Shown here one piece after another: positions 44,887 to 52,227 of a stretch of DNA of 64,000 nucleotides; the stretch's first letter is position 1, and each line of letters opens with the position of its first letter. Position numbers and translations under genes: made by a program. A model generated the notes under the pieces. It made no database searches and was not told where the DNA came from. It saw nothing but the letters and a program-made list of their open reading frames with translations. This stretch comes from Sulfitobacter sp. OXR-159 (GTDB lineage Bacteria; Pseudomonadota; Alphaproteobacteria; Rhodobacterales; Rhodobacteraceae), in the NCBI RefSeq assembly GCF_034377145.1, contig NZ_CP139707.1, positions 2,802,501-2,866,500 on the forward strand. Reading direction: 5' to 3'.

Positions 44887-45372
44887 TTATTGTCGCTCGA
44901 TGATGAATGGCTCATCGAACCAATGTTCCTCCAGATTTGGCCCCTCGCCGACGCGGTCGACAACCATGAAAAGCCCCGGATCGGACAGCGGACACAAAAC
45001 CCCGTGCCAGACGTTGCGCCCGATGTTCACGCCCTGCCCCGGCCCAGCAATAAAGGCCCGGGGCGCAACCGGAGCACCGTCTTTATCTTCGGCTAGCACG
45101 ACCAGATATTCGCCTTCCTGCATCGGCAGAAAAGCTTGGCTGCCCAAAGGATGACGCTCCATCATTTCCATTTTGAAAGGCAGGGAGAACGATGTGGATT
45201 GAAAGACGCTGACCCCTACGCGACCATCAACGTCGAGGGTCGCCCGATCATGAAAACGTCCGCAACGCCCTTGGTTTATGAGCTTGTCGGGCGTGTCTGA
45301 TGCATCGATCAGTTCTGCTAGCCCCGCAATGGCATCGCAATTAATTGTGGTTGCCGTCAAAACGGTGTTCAT
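44887..45372 (-). CDS. allA: Ureidoglycolate lyase
   Basis: 161 residues, the normal AllA length. The segments FHDRATLDVDGRVGVSVFQS, MERHPLGSQAFLPM and PGQGVNIGRNVWHGVLCPL are characteristic of this cupin-like family. It splits ureidoglycolate to glyoxylate and urea, the reaction that connects purine breakdown to the BHAC in this window. Its ATG overlaps the stop of the puuE-uraD gene (ATGA), so the two are translationally coupled. Confidence 0.92.
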   Translation of the reverse strand: MNTVLTATTINCDAIAGLAELIDASDTPDKLINQGRCGRFHDRATLDVDGRVGVSVFQSTSFSLPFKMEMMERHPLGSQAFLPMQEGEYLVVLAEDKDGAPVAPRAFIAGPGQGVNIGRNVWHGVLCPLSDPGLFMVVDRVGEGPNLEEHWFDEPFIIERQ

Positions 45373-46781
45373 GATGCAAACCTCTCAATCAGGCGCAGTT
45401 CTGCAATGCGCTCAACCTGTCGGCAGGCTTCGGAGAACTCGGTATCGCGGTTATTTTTGATACGGCGGTGAAACGCTTCGAGAATGCTCGATTTGGTGTT
45501 GTCCTTCACGGCGATGATGAAAGGAAAGCCGTGCCGCTCAACGTATTCAGCGTTGAGGTTCTGGAAGGTCTCCCGTTCTTCGTCGGTCAGCAAATCCAGT
45601 CCGGCACCCGCCTGTTCGGCAGTGCTTTCCTTTGTGAGGCGCCCGGCTGCCGCCAGTTTTCCCGCCAAATCAGGGTGGGCGGTCAGCACACCCAGCCGCT
45701 GTTCTTCGGATGCGCTACGGAACACACGCGCCAGCGCGTTGTGAATGCCTGCTGCATTGTCATGGGTCGCACCAAGCTCAAGATCAAAGGCACCCTCGGC
45801 AATCCAAGGGCTGTGTTCGAACATGCCACCAAATTCCGCGACAAAAGTTTCCCTGTCCATTTCAGATGGCGCGGTCCCCTCGGCAGGCGGGTGCAGGCTT
45901 GCCCAGTGATCGGCGATCTGTTCCCGTGTGGCGAACCAGACCCCGTCGTGTTTCGCGAAATGTTCCAAGGCGCGTTTCAATGCCATTGCGCGCCCCGGAC
46001 GCCCAATGAGACGACAGTGCAAGCCGATCGAAAGCATCTTGGGCGCACCTTCGGCCCCCTCGGCATAGAGCATGTCAAAGCTATCCTTGAGATAGCTCTC
46101 AAACTGATCACCGTTCGTGTATCCCGCTTGAATCGCAAAGCGCATGTCATTGCAGTCCATCGTGTAAGGCACGATCAACTGGTCCTTACCGCCAGCCCGC
46201 ACCCAGTAGGGCAAATCATCAGCATAGCTGTCGGCGATATAGGCGAAATCGCCCTCCTCGGCGGCAAGGTCCACAGTGTTCATGGAGCAGCGTCCGGTGT
46301 ACCAGCCGCGCGGGGCCTCCCCCACCACTTCGGTATGAAGGCGGATTGCCTCACGGATCTGGGCGCGCTCTTCCTGCGGCTCCATATCCTTGTATTCGAT
46401 CCATTTCAGACCATGGCTGGCAATCTCCCAGCCCGCCTCCTTCATCGCCTTGAGCTGCTGGGGCGCCCGCATAAGAGCGGTTGCTACACCATAAACAGTG
46501 ATTGGCGTGTTTTTGAGCAGTTTGTGAACACGCCAGAACCCGGCGCGGCTGCCGTATTCATAGATCGATTCCATGTTCCAATGGCGTTGACCCTGCCAAG
46601 GAGCGGCCCCGGTGATTTCCGATAGGAACGCTTCAGACGCAGCATCACCGTGGAGAATATTGTTTTCCCCACCTTCTTCATAGTTCAGCACGATCTGAAC
46701 GGCGATTTTTGCGCCATTCGGCCATTGCGCCGCTGGTACAGCGCCACCATAGCCGGTCATATCTCTTGGGTAACGTTTCAC
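45369..46781 (-). CDS. puuE: Fused allantoinase PuuE and OHCU decarboxylase UraD
   Basis: 470 residues with two enzymes in one chain. Residues 1-300 are a PuuE-type allantoinase (polysaccharide-deacetylase fold: VQIVLNYEEGGE, SHGLKWIEYKDM, RGWYTGRCSMNT). Residues about 305-470 are an OHCU decarboxylase (FEHSPWIAEGAF; HPDLAGKL; ERHGFPFIIAVKDNTKSSILEAFHRRIKN). Together they convert OHCU to allantoin and then allantoin to allantoate. The gene is first in the operon with allA and a purine permease, and divergent from uraH, whose product supplies OHCU. Confidence 0.93.
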   Translation of the reverse strand: MKRYPRDMTGYGGAVPAAQWPNGAKIAVQIVLNYEEGGENNILHGDAASEAFLSEITGAAPWQGQRHWNMESIYEYGSRAGFWRVHKLLKNTPITVYGVATALMRAPQQLKAMKEAGWEIASHGLKWIEYKDMEPQEERAQIREAIRLHTEVVGEAPRGWYTGRCSMNTVDLAAEEGDFAYIADSYADDLPYWVRAGGKDQLIVPYTMDCNDMRFAIQAGYTNGDQFESYLKDSFDMLYAEGAEGAPKMLSIGLHCRLIGRPGRAMALKRALEHFAKHDGVWFATREQIADHWASLHPPAEGTAPSEMDRETFVAEFGGMFEHSPWIAEGAFDLELGATHDNAAGIHNALARVFRSASEEQRLGVLTAHPDLAGKLAAAGRLTKESTAEQAGAGLDLLTDEERETFQNLNAEYVERHGFPFIIAVKDNTKSSILEAFHRRIKNNRDTEFSEACRQVERIAELRLIERFAS

Positions 46782-46809
46782 GCAAATATTCCTTTTCTTC
46801 TAAAACCCA

Positions 46810-46920
46810 ACCTAAACAGGAAAAATGGATCTGTTTTTCAAAAAAAATTTAAAGGAGCCTTCTGTTAGTGGAGATTTGTCACTTAAAGGCATTCAGCCTA
46901 GAAACAGACAGCGTTTCAGG
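46810..46920. promoter_or_regulatory. Candidate operator elements between puuE and uraH
   Basis: The divergent promoter region contains ACCTAAACA (46810-46818) and GAAAC-N7-GTTTC (46901-46917), the latter inside AGCGTTTCAGG (46910-46920). Both ACCTAAACA and AGCGTTTCAGG recur in front of xdhA. They are candidates for binding by one of the two local LysR regulators. No footprint is implied; this is pattern evidence only. Confidence 0.5.
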
Positions 46921-46931
46921 AGAAGTTAAAA

Positions 46932-47285
46932 ATGGCCGGCTATCTTACAACTCATGTCCTCGACACCGCCCTTGGGTGCCCCGCCGAAGGGCTGAAAATT
47001 GAATTGTTTCGCATCAGCGGTGTTGAACGGCATCTGTTGAAAACGCTTACGACGAACAACGACGGGCGCACTGACGAACAAATCCTGCCTGAAGCAGAGT
47101 TCGAAGTGGGCGAATATGAACTGGTGTTCCACGCAGGCCCTTATCTGGATGCAAGCGGCACGCCGCCTGAAGACCCCCGGTTTCTAGGCGTCATACCGAT
47201 CCGCTTTGGGATGTCCGAGCAATCGCACTACCACGTGCCCTTGTTGCTTTCTCCTTTCGGATACTCAACATATCGCGGAAGCTGA
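46932..47285 (+). CDS. uraH: 5-Hydroxyisourate hydrolase
   Basis: 117-residue transthyretin-like protein. The N-terminal LTTHVLDTALGCPAEGLKIELF carries the first catalytic His, RTDEQILPEAEF follows, and the signature C-terminus YSTYRGS ends the protein exactly. It hydrolyses 5-hydroxyisourate, the PuuD product, to OHCU. It stands alone on the plus strand, divergent from puuE-uraD and convergent with a LysR gene. Confidence 0.95.
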   Translation: MAGYLTTHVLDTALGCPAEGLKIELFRISGVERHLLKTLTTNNDGRTDEQILPEAEFEVGEYELVFHAGPYLDASGTPPEDPRFLGVIPIRFGMSEQSHYHVPLLLSPFGYSTYRGS

Positions 47286-47309
47286 GGCTTCGGCCCACTC
47301 ATTGCTTCG

Positions 47310-48209
47310 CTAGATTGTCGCGGCGATGCGATCAACCATGAACTCCATGAAAAGGCGCGTTTTCGGATCCTGTCTACGGCGATGCGTGAATAGGCACGCC
47401 ATCTGGATCGGCTCGGGAGGCGTCTTTTCGGCGACAGGCACCAAAGCGCCGGTCCGCAAGTGTTCTGCAATTTCGAAAACCGGCTTCATTGCGACGCCAT
47501 GTCCGGCAAGTGCCCAATCGGTGAGCACGTCCCCGTCATCTGACTCATAGCGCCCCGAGACACGAAATCGCTTGGGGCCGTCCGGTGTCGTTAGCCGCCA
47601 TTGAAATTCGGTCGCCCCCGGGAAGCGAAGGCTCAGGCATTCATGCCCCTCCGCCAACAGCGCGCTTCCGCTGTCGGGCATGCCACGGCGCGCAATATAG
47701 TCCGGCGATGCGCAGAGCACCCGCTCCACGTCTGCGATTTTTCGGATGCGCAGATTGCTATCTTCGGGCTGCCCCAGAAAGAATGCCAAATCCAGACCCT
47801 CTGTGGTCAAGTCCACTTTCCGGTCGGACAAACGCAACCTCACGCTGACTTCGGGATAGTTCTTCAAGAAACCGGGGACTTGCGGGGCGATTAACCTACG
47901 ACCGACACCTAAAGGCGCCGCAACATAGAGCGATCCTTTCAGGTTCTCGGTGATGTTGACGATCTGCGCCTCGGCGCTTTCGACGGCTTCGAGTATTTCA
48001 GTCGCGCCGCGGTAGAACGACTTGCCCTGCTCGGTCGGGGAAAGACTGCGTGTCGTCCGTTGAAAAAGCCTTACGCCAAGCCGTTCTTCTAATTGTGAAA
48101 TCCGTGATGACGTAACAGCTGGAGATATCCGCAAATCCCGCCCCGCGGCAGACATGCTGCCCAGTTCATAGACGCGCACAAAAGTGCGGATGTTATCGAA
48201 GTAGGACAT
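47310..48209 (-). CDS. LysR-family transcriptional regulator (first of twin pair)
   Basis: 299 residues. The winged helix is MSYFDNIRTFVRVYELGSMS followed by AAGRDLRISPAVTSSRISQLEERLGVRLFQRTTRSLSPTEQG. A periplasmic-binding-like effector domain follows. The start at 48209 is chosen from the conserved N-terminus; the frame extends upstream without homology. It is divergent from puuD and closely resembles the LysR protein encoded at 49687-50589, so the two are probably duplicates. Control of urate genes is the likely role. Confidence 0.9.
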   Translation of the reverse strand: MSYFDNIRTFVRVYELGSMSAAGRDLRISPAVTSSRISQLEERLGVRLFQRTTRSLSPTEQGKSFYRGATEILEAVESAEAQIVNITENLKGSLYVAAPLGVGRRLIAPQVPGFLKNYPEVSVRLRLSDRKVDLTTEGLDLAFFLGQPEDSNLRIRKIADVERVLCASPDYIARRGMPDSGSALLAEGHECLSLRFPGATEFQWRLTTPDGPKRFRVSGRYESDDGDVLTDWALAGHGVAMKPVFEIAEHLRTGALVPVAEKTPPEPIQMACLFTHRRRQDPKTRLFMEFMVDRIAATI

Positions 48210-48279
48210 TATTCTGTCTTTTTTGATGCTGCTTGGTCCTTTACGGCGATACCAGAACAAACCTGTCTCGCCTAGGGTG

Positions 48280-48298
48280 TTAGAAAATTCGAATCTAA
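48280..48298. promoter_or_regulatory. Interrupted palindrome before puuD
   Basis: TTAGAAAATTCGAATCTAA has inverted ends TTAGA/TCTAA and an inner TTCGAA. It lies just before the puuD ribosome site, between puuD and the divergent LysR gene. A LysR or other regulator site is possible. Confidence 0.4.
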
Positions 48299-48309
48299 GG
48301 AGACCAGCC

Positions 48310-49542
48310 ATGTACGATTTGGCAATTCTGTGGGACTGGATCGCGTTCAGCGTCCGCTGGCTACATGTGATCACTGCAATGGCGTGGATCGGTGCGTCAT
48401 TCTATTTTATCGCGCTCGATCTAATGCTTAAACCAAACGACGCCCTGCCCGACGGCGCCTACGGCGAAGAATGGGAAGTACATGGCGGGGGTTTTTATCA
48501 CACAGTCAAATATCTGGTCGCGCCCGCCCGGATGCCAGAGCACCTGACATGGCACAAATGGCAAAGCTACAGCACTTGGTTGTCAGGGGCGGCGCTCTTG
48601 ATGATCATCTACTGGGTCGGCGGTGAATTGTTTCTGCTCGACCCCACCAAAGCCGATATTTCGCTGTTTCAGGGCATCCTGATCTCCGGCGGCTCCCTGA
48701 CGATTGGCTGGTTGCTCTATGATGCGATGTGCAAATCCAAATTGGCCGATCACCCCACAGTTCTGATGCTGCTTTTGTTCGTAATCCTTGTGATCATGTC
48801 ATGGGGATACAACCAAATTTTCACCGGCAGGGCGGCGTTGCTGCATCTCGGCGCTTTCACGGCGACGATCATGACCGCCAATGTGTTTTTCCAGATCATG
48901 CCCAACCAACGGGTCGTTGTCGAAGACCTTAAGGCCGGTCGCACACCTGACGCGAAATACGGCAAGATCGCCAAGGTGCGCTCGACCCACAACAACTACC
49001 TTACCTTGCCGGTGGTGTTCCTGATGCTGTCGAACCATTACCCGCTGGCGTTTGGAACGGAGTTCAGTTGGATCATTGCAAGCCTGATCTTTTTGACCGG
49101 TGTCACCATTCGCCACTACTTCAACACGATGCACAAAACCGGTTCCGGTCCGCATTGGACTTGGGCGGTGACCGTGTTGCTTATGGTTTTGATCGCGTGG
49201 CTTTCCACCATCAGAACGGGGGAGACATGGGAGGACGCAGAAGCCCGAGAACTGACGGCATATGAGCAGGCCTATGCCTCTGCTGAGGGGTTCGAGAGCG
49301 CTTACGATACCGTCATCGGCAATTGCTCTATGTGCCATGCCCGAGAACCAGTCTGGGGCAATATGCAGTGGGCGCCAAAGGGGGTCTACCTTGAGACCCC
49401 CGGCGACGTTGCGCGTCATGCGGACCAGATCTATCTCCAAGCGGGCGTGAGCCACGCCATGCCCCCGCCAAATGCCGTACAAATGGACGAAGAAGCGCGA
49501 CGCAATATTGTCGCTTGGGTGCGCGAAGTGCGTAGCCAGTAA
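48310..49542 (+). CDS. puuD: Membrane-bound urate hydroxylase with cytochrome c domain
   Basis: 410 residues. The N-terminal 320 residues are multi-spanning (WDWIAFSVRWLHVITAMAWIGASFYFI; VEDLKAGRTPDAKYGKIAKVRSTHNNYLTLPVVFLMLSNHYP) as in PuuD urate oxidases. The C-terminal domain binds haem c at Cys339-Cys342-His343 (CSMCH). It oxidises urate to 5-hydroxyisourate, passing electrons to the respiratory chain rather than to oxygen directly. The ATG at 48310 follows AAGGAGA. Its product is used by UraH, encoded 1 kb upstream. Confidence 0.94.
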   Translation: MYDLAILWDWIAFSVRWLHVITAMAWIGASFYFIALDLMLKPNDALPDGAYGEEWEVHGGGFYHTVKYLVAPARMPEHLTWHKWQSYSTWLSGAALLMIIYWVGGELFLLDPTKADISLFQGILISGGSLTIGWLLYDAMCKSKLADHPTVLMLLLFVILVIMSWGYNQIFTGRAALLHLGAFTATIMTANVFFQIMPNQRVVVEDLKAGRTPDAKYGKIAKVRSTHNNYLTLPVVFLMLSNHYPLAFGTEFSWIIASLIFLTGVTIRHYFNTMHKTGSGPHWTWAVTVLLMVLIAWLSTIRTGETWEDAEARELTAYEQAYASAEGFESAYDTVIGNCSMCHAREPVWGNMQWAPKGVYLETPGDVARHADQIYLQAGVSHAMPPPNAVQMDEEARRNIVAWVREVRSQ

Positions 49543-49686
49543 CGTTCCGCATTCCGCTTTTATTTTAAAGATTTATCGGCACCGACAGCGCGCGTTCACT
49601 ACTGCAATTGGCAAAAAACCTTTGGCGCGGCGGCAGGCACCCGGCCATCCGTCACACCAGAGTGCAACGCTGAACGGGCGTCGAAC

Positions 49687-50589
49687 TCAGACGAAGAAGC
49701 GTTTGCTGTTTCGTGCGATGTGGTCAACGAACAGACGAACCTTTGGATCCTGAAGCTTTTTGTGGGGATACAGGCAGCCAAAAATGGTCGGCTTTGGCGG
49801 AGTGTGCGGTAATACCTCGACAAGTCGTCCCGACTTGAGGTGTTCACGCACATCAAAGCGCGGCTTGTTGATGATCCCACGCCCGGCCAGCGCCCAATCG
49901 GTCAGTACATCACCGTCATCAGCATCGAACCGACCGCGAACCTCCAGCTTTCGGGGGCCCATATCGGTCTGAAGTGTCCAATAATACTCTGGCGATCTTG
50001 GATACCGCAGCAAAAGGCAGTTGTGCGCCTGATCATGAAGATCGTCAGGCGTCATCGGCGTTCCACTACGCGAAAGATAATCCGGAGAGGCACATAAGAC
50101 CCGATCGCAATCCGCGAACTTTCGCAGCTTCATCGTGGAATCACTTGGCTCCCCGATAAAGAAAGCGATATCGAGCCCGTCTGCCATGATGTCTACCCGT
50201 CGGTCGGACAGCCGCATCCTTATCTCAGTATCTGGATAGGTTTCAGAGAATTCCGGGACCAATGGCGCAACTATTCGACGCCCGACCCCAAGCGGTGCCG
50301 TGATCCGCAGGGCCCCTCGCGGGGCGTCGGAAAAGCTGGCGACCCGGGCCTCGGCGTTATCCAGCGCCTGCAAAATAGCATGGGCCTCATCGTAAAAAAC
50401 GGTACCGACCTCTGTCGGGGTTATCGAGCGGGTCGTCCTGTTAAACAGGCGCACGCCGAGATGTTTCTCTAGCTCTTTCAAACGTTTGCTGGCAACTGCA
50501 GGCGTCAGCCTCAGGTCCCGCCCGCCCGCGGTGATACTTCCCAAGTCCATCACGCGAACGAAGACGCGCAAGCTTTCGATATAAGACAT
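49687..50589 (-). CDS. LysR-family transcriptional regulator (second of twin pair)
   Basis: 300 residues. The N-terminal winged helix is MSYIESLRVFVRVMDLGSIT followed by AGGRDLRLTPAVASKRLKELEKHLGVRLFNRTTRSITPTEVG; the rest is an effector domain. It is aligned without gaps over the first 80 residues with the LysR protein at 47310-48209, indicating duplication. It is divergent from xdhA and therefore the likely regulator of xanthine dehydrogenase. The start at 50589 is set by homology with the twin. Confidence 0.9.
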   Translation of the reverse strand: MSYIESLRVFVRVMDLGSITAGGRDLRLTPAVASKRLKELEKHLGVRLFNRTTRSITPTEVGTVFYDEAHAILQALDNAEARVASFSDAPRGALRITAPLGVGRRIVAPLVPEFSETYPDTEIRMRLSDRRVDIMADGLDIAFFIGEPSDSTMKLRKFADCDRVLCASPDYLSRSGTPMTPDDLHDQAHNCLLLRYPRSPEYYWTLQTDMGPRKLEVRGRFDADDGDVLTDWALAGRGIINKPRFDVREHLKSGRLVEVLPHTPPKPTIFGCLYPHKKLQDPKVRLFVDHIARNSKRFFV

Positions 50590-50648
50590 ACGGCGCCCCT
50601 CCTTCCACATGAACATGCCCAAGGTCCGATGAATTTTCAACGTTCTGT

Positions 50649-50689
50649 TGAAAGTATTTAGCGTTTCAGGTGATTTTTTTACCTAAACA
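50649..50689. promoter_or_regulatory. Candidate operator elements before xdhA
   Basis: The region between the LysR gene and xdhA contains TGAAA (50649-50653) facing TTTCA (50664-50668), the exact 11-mer AGCGTTTCAGG (50660-50670) and ACCTAAACA (50681-50689). The last two are also present between puuE and uraH. This suggests one regulator acts on both promoters. Pattern evidence only. Confidence 0.5.
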
Positions 50690-50746
50690 ACTGTGTCTAT
50701 CGTAGCGGCGACGATCACAGCCAGACTGGCGATTGGGAGGCACCCC

Positions 50747-52210
50747 TTGGACTATCAACGCGACATCCGTTTCATTCTCAACGGCACAGACGTGGCGCTG
50801 GACGACGTTTCAGCCAGCCAAACGCTTTTGGACTTTCTTCGGCTCGAACGCCGTCTGACCGGGTCAAAAGAAGGCTGCGCCGAAGGCGATTGCGGCGCCT
50901 GTACCGTACTGGTGGGCCGGCTTGGCAATGCCGGGCTGGTCTATGAGCCCATCAATGCCTGCATTCGGTTTCTGGCCTCGATCAACGGTTGTCATGTGGT
51001 CACGGTCGAGCATCTCTCCGGCCCGAAAGGTCGGCTGCACCCTGTTCAGGAAGCAATGATTGAACATCATGGAAGCCAATGTGGTTTCTGCACGCCCGGA
51101 TTTGTAATGTCGCTTTATGCGCTCTGGATGCAGACGCCCGAACCAACATCGCAAGAGGTTGAAACGGCGCTACAAGGGAACCTGTGCCGCTGCACCGGCT
51201 ATGAGCCCATCATCAAGGCAGCGGTGGCCGTGTCGCGCTATGGCACGCCATCTTCGGATCTTCTGAATGCCGAACGCGCGCAGATAACAACGCGACTGCA
51301 AGCGCTTCAGCACGGCAAGCGCATCGTCTCCGGACCCGAAGACGACCTGAGCATCATCCCGGCTGACGTGGATGATCTGGCCGATTGCCTCTTGAGCTAC
51401 CCGAACACAACCATCGTGGCTGGGTCCACAGACGTCGGGCTTTGGGTGACAAAATTTCTGCGTAAAATCGGACCCGCGGTTTTCACCGGCCATCTGAATG
51501 CGCTGAAAACAGTTGAGTGTCAGGGAGGGCAGCTAAAAATCGGGGCTGGGGCCAGCTACACCGATTGTCAGGCCATTCTGTCAGAGCACCTGCCTCATCT
51601 TCTCCCCTATTGGAACCGTATCGCGGGATGGCAGGTGCGAAACATGGGCACGGTCGGGGGCAATATCGCCAACGGTTCTCCTATCGGTGATACCCCGCCC
51701 GTCCTGATCGCGCTTGGCGCAGAGATCACGCTCCGCCACGGTGCTGCCCGTCGAAACGTGCCTCTTGAAAGGTTCTTTATAGACTATGGCAAGCAGGACC
51801 GCGCACCGGCGGAATTTGTCGAGAGCATTCAGGTTCCCCTGCCCGGCCCCGATGATTTGAACGCCGCCTACAAAATCTCCAAACGGCGCGACGAAGATAT
51901 CTCGTCGGTGGCCGTTGGCATTCATATGACGGTAACCGGAAACGTCATCAGCAATGCCCGCATTGCCTTTGGCGGCATGGCCGCGACACCCAAACGTGCA
52001 ACGGCGGCAGAAGCTGCGCTGAATGGTCAGCACTGGACGCGCGAAAACTTCGAGGCCGCCGCAGCAGCGCTGGCCGAGGATTTCGAACCGCTTACGGACT
52101 GGCGCGCCTCCGCGGCGTATCGAAAGCTCTCTGCTCAGAATCTTCTGCGCCGTTTTTATCTGGAACAGGATGCGCAGAGCGCCGCGCCCGTTCAACTGAT
52201 CAACGCTTAA
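50747..52210 (+). CDS. xdhA: Xanthine dehydrogenase small subunit (2Fe-2S and FAD)
   Basis: 487 residues. Two [2Fe-2S] clusters are bound by KEGCAEGDCGACTV with a further Cys (EPINACIRF) and by CGFCTPG and CRCTGY. The FAD domain follows at about 190-350 (TIVAGSTDVGLWVTKF; MGTVGGNIANGSPIGDTPPVL) and then the CO-dehydrogenase-flavoprotein C-terminal domain. It carries electrons from the molybdenum site to NAD. The TTG at 50747 is preferred as start because GGGAGG lies seven bases before it; the upstream ATG at 50693 has none and adds unrelated sequence. First gene of xdhABC-permease-guaD. Confidence 0.93.
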   Translation: MDYQRDIRFILNGTDVALDDVSASQTLLDFLRLERRLTGSKEGCAEGDCGACTVLVGRLGNAGLVYEPINACIRFLASINGCHVVTVEHLSGPKGRLHPVQEAMIEHHGSQCGFCTPGFVMSLYALWMQTPEPTSQEVETALQGNLCRCTGYEPIIKAAVAVSRYGTPSSDLLNAERAQITTRLQALQHGKRIVSGPEDDLSIIPADVDDLADCLLSYPNTTIVAGSTDVGLWVTKFLRKIGPAVFTGHLNALKTVECQGGQLKIGAGASYTDCQAILSEHLPHLLPYWNRIAGWQVRNMGTVGGNIANGSPIGDTPPVLIALGAEITLRHGAARRNVPLERFFIDYGKQDRAPAEFVESIQVPLPGPDDLNAAYKISKRRDEDISSVAVGIHMTVTGNVISNARIAFGGMAATPKRATAAEAALNGQHWTRENFEAAAAALAEDFEPLTDWRASAAYRKLSAQNLLRRFYLEQDAQSAAPVQLINA

Positions 52211-52227
52211 CGCAAGGAGACGCAAAA

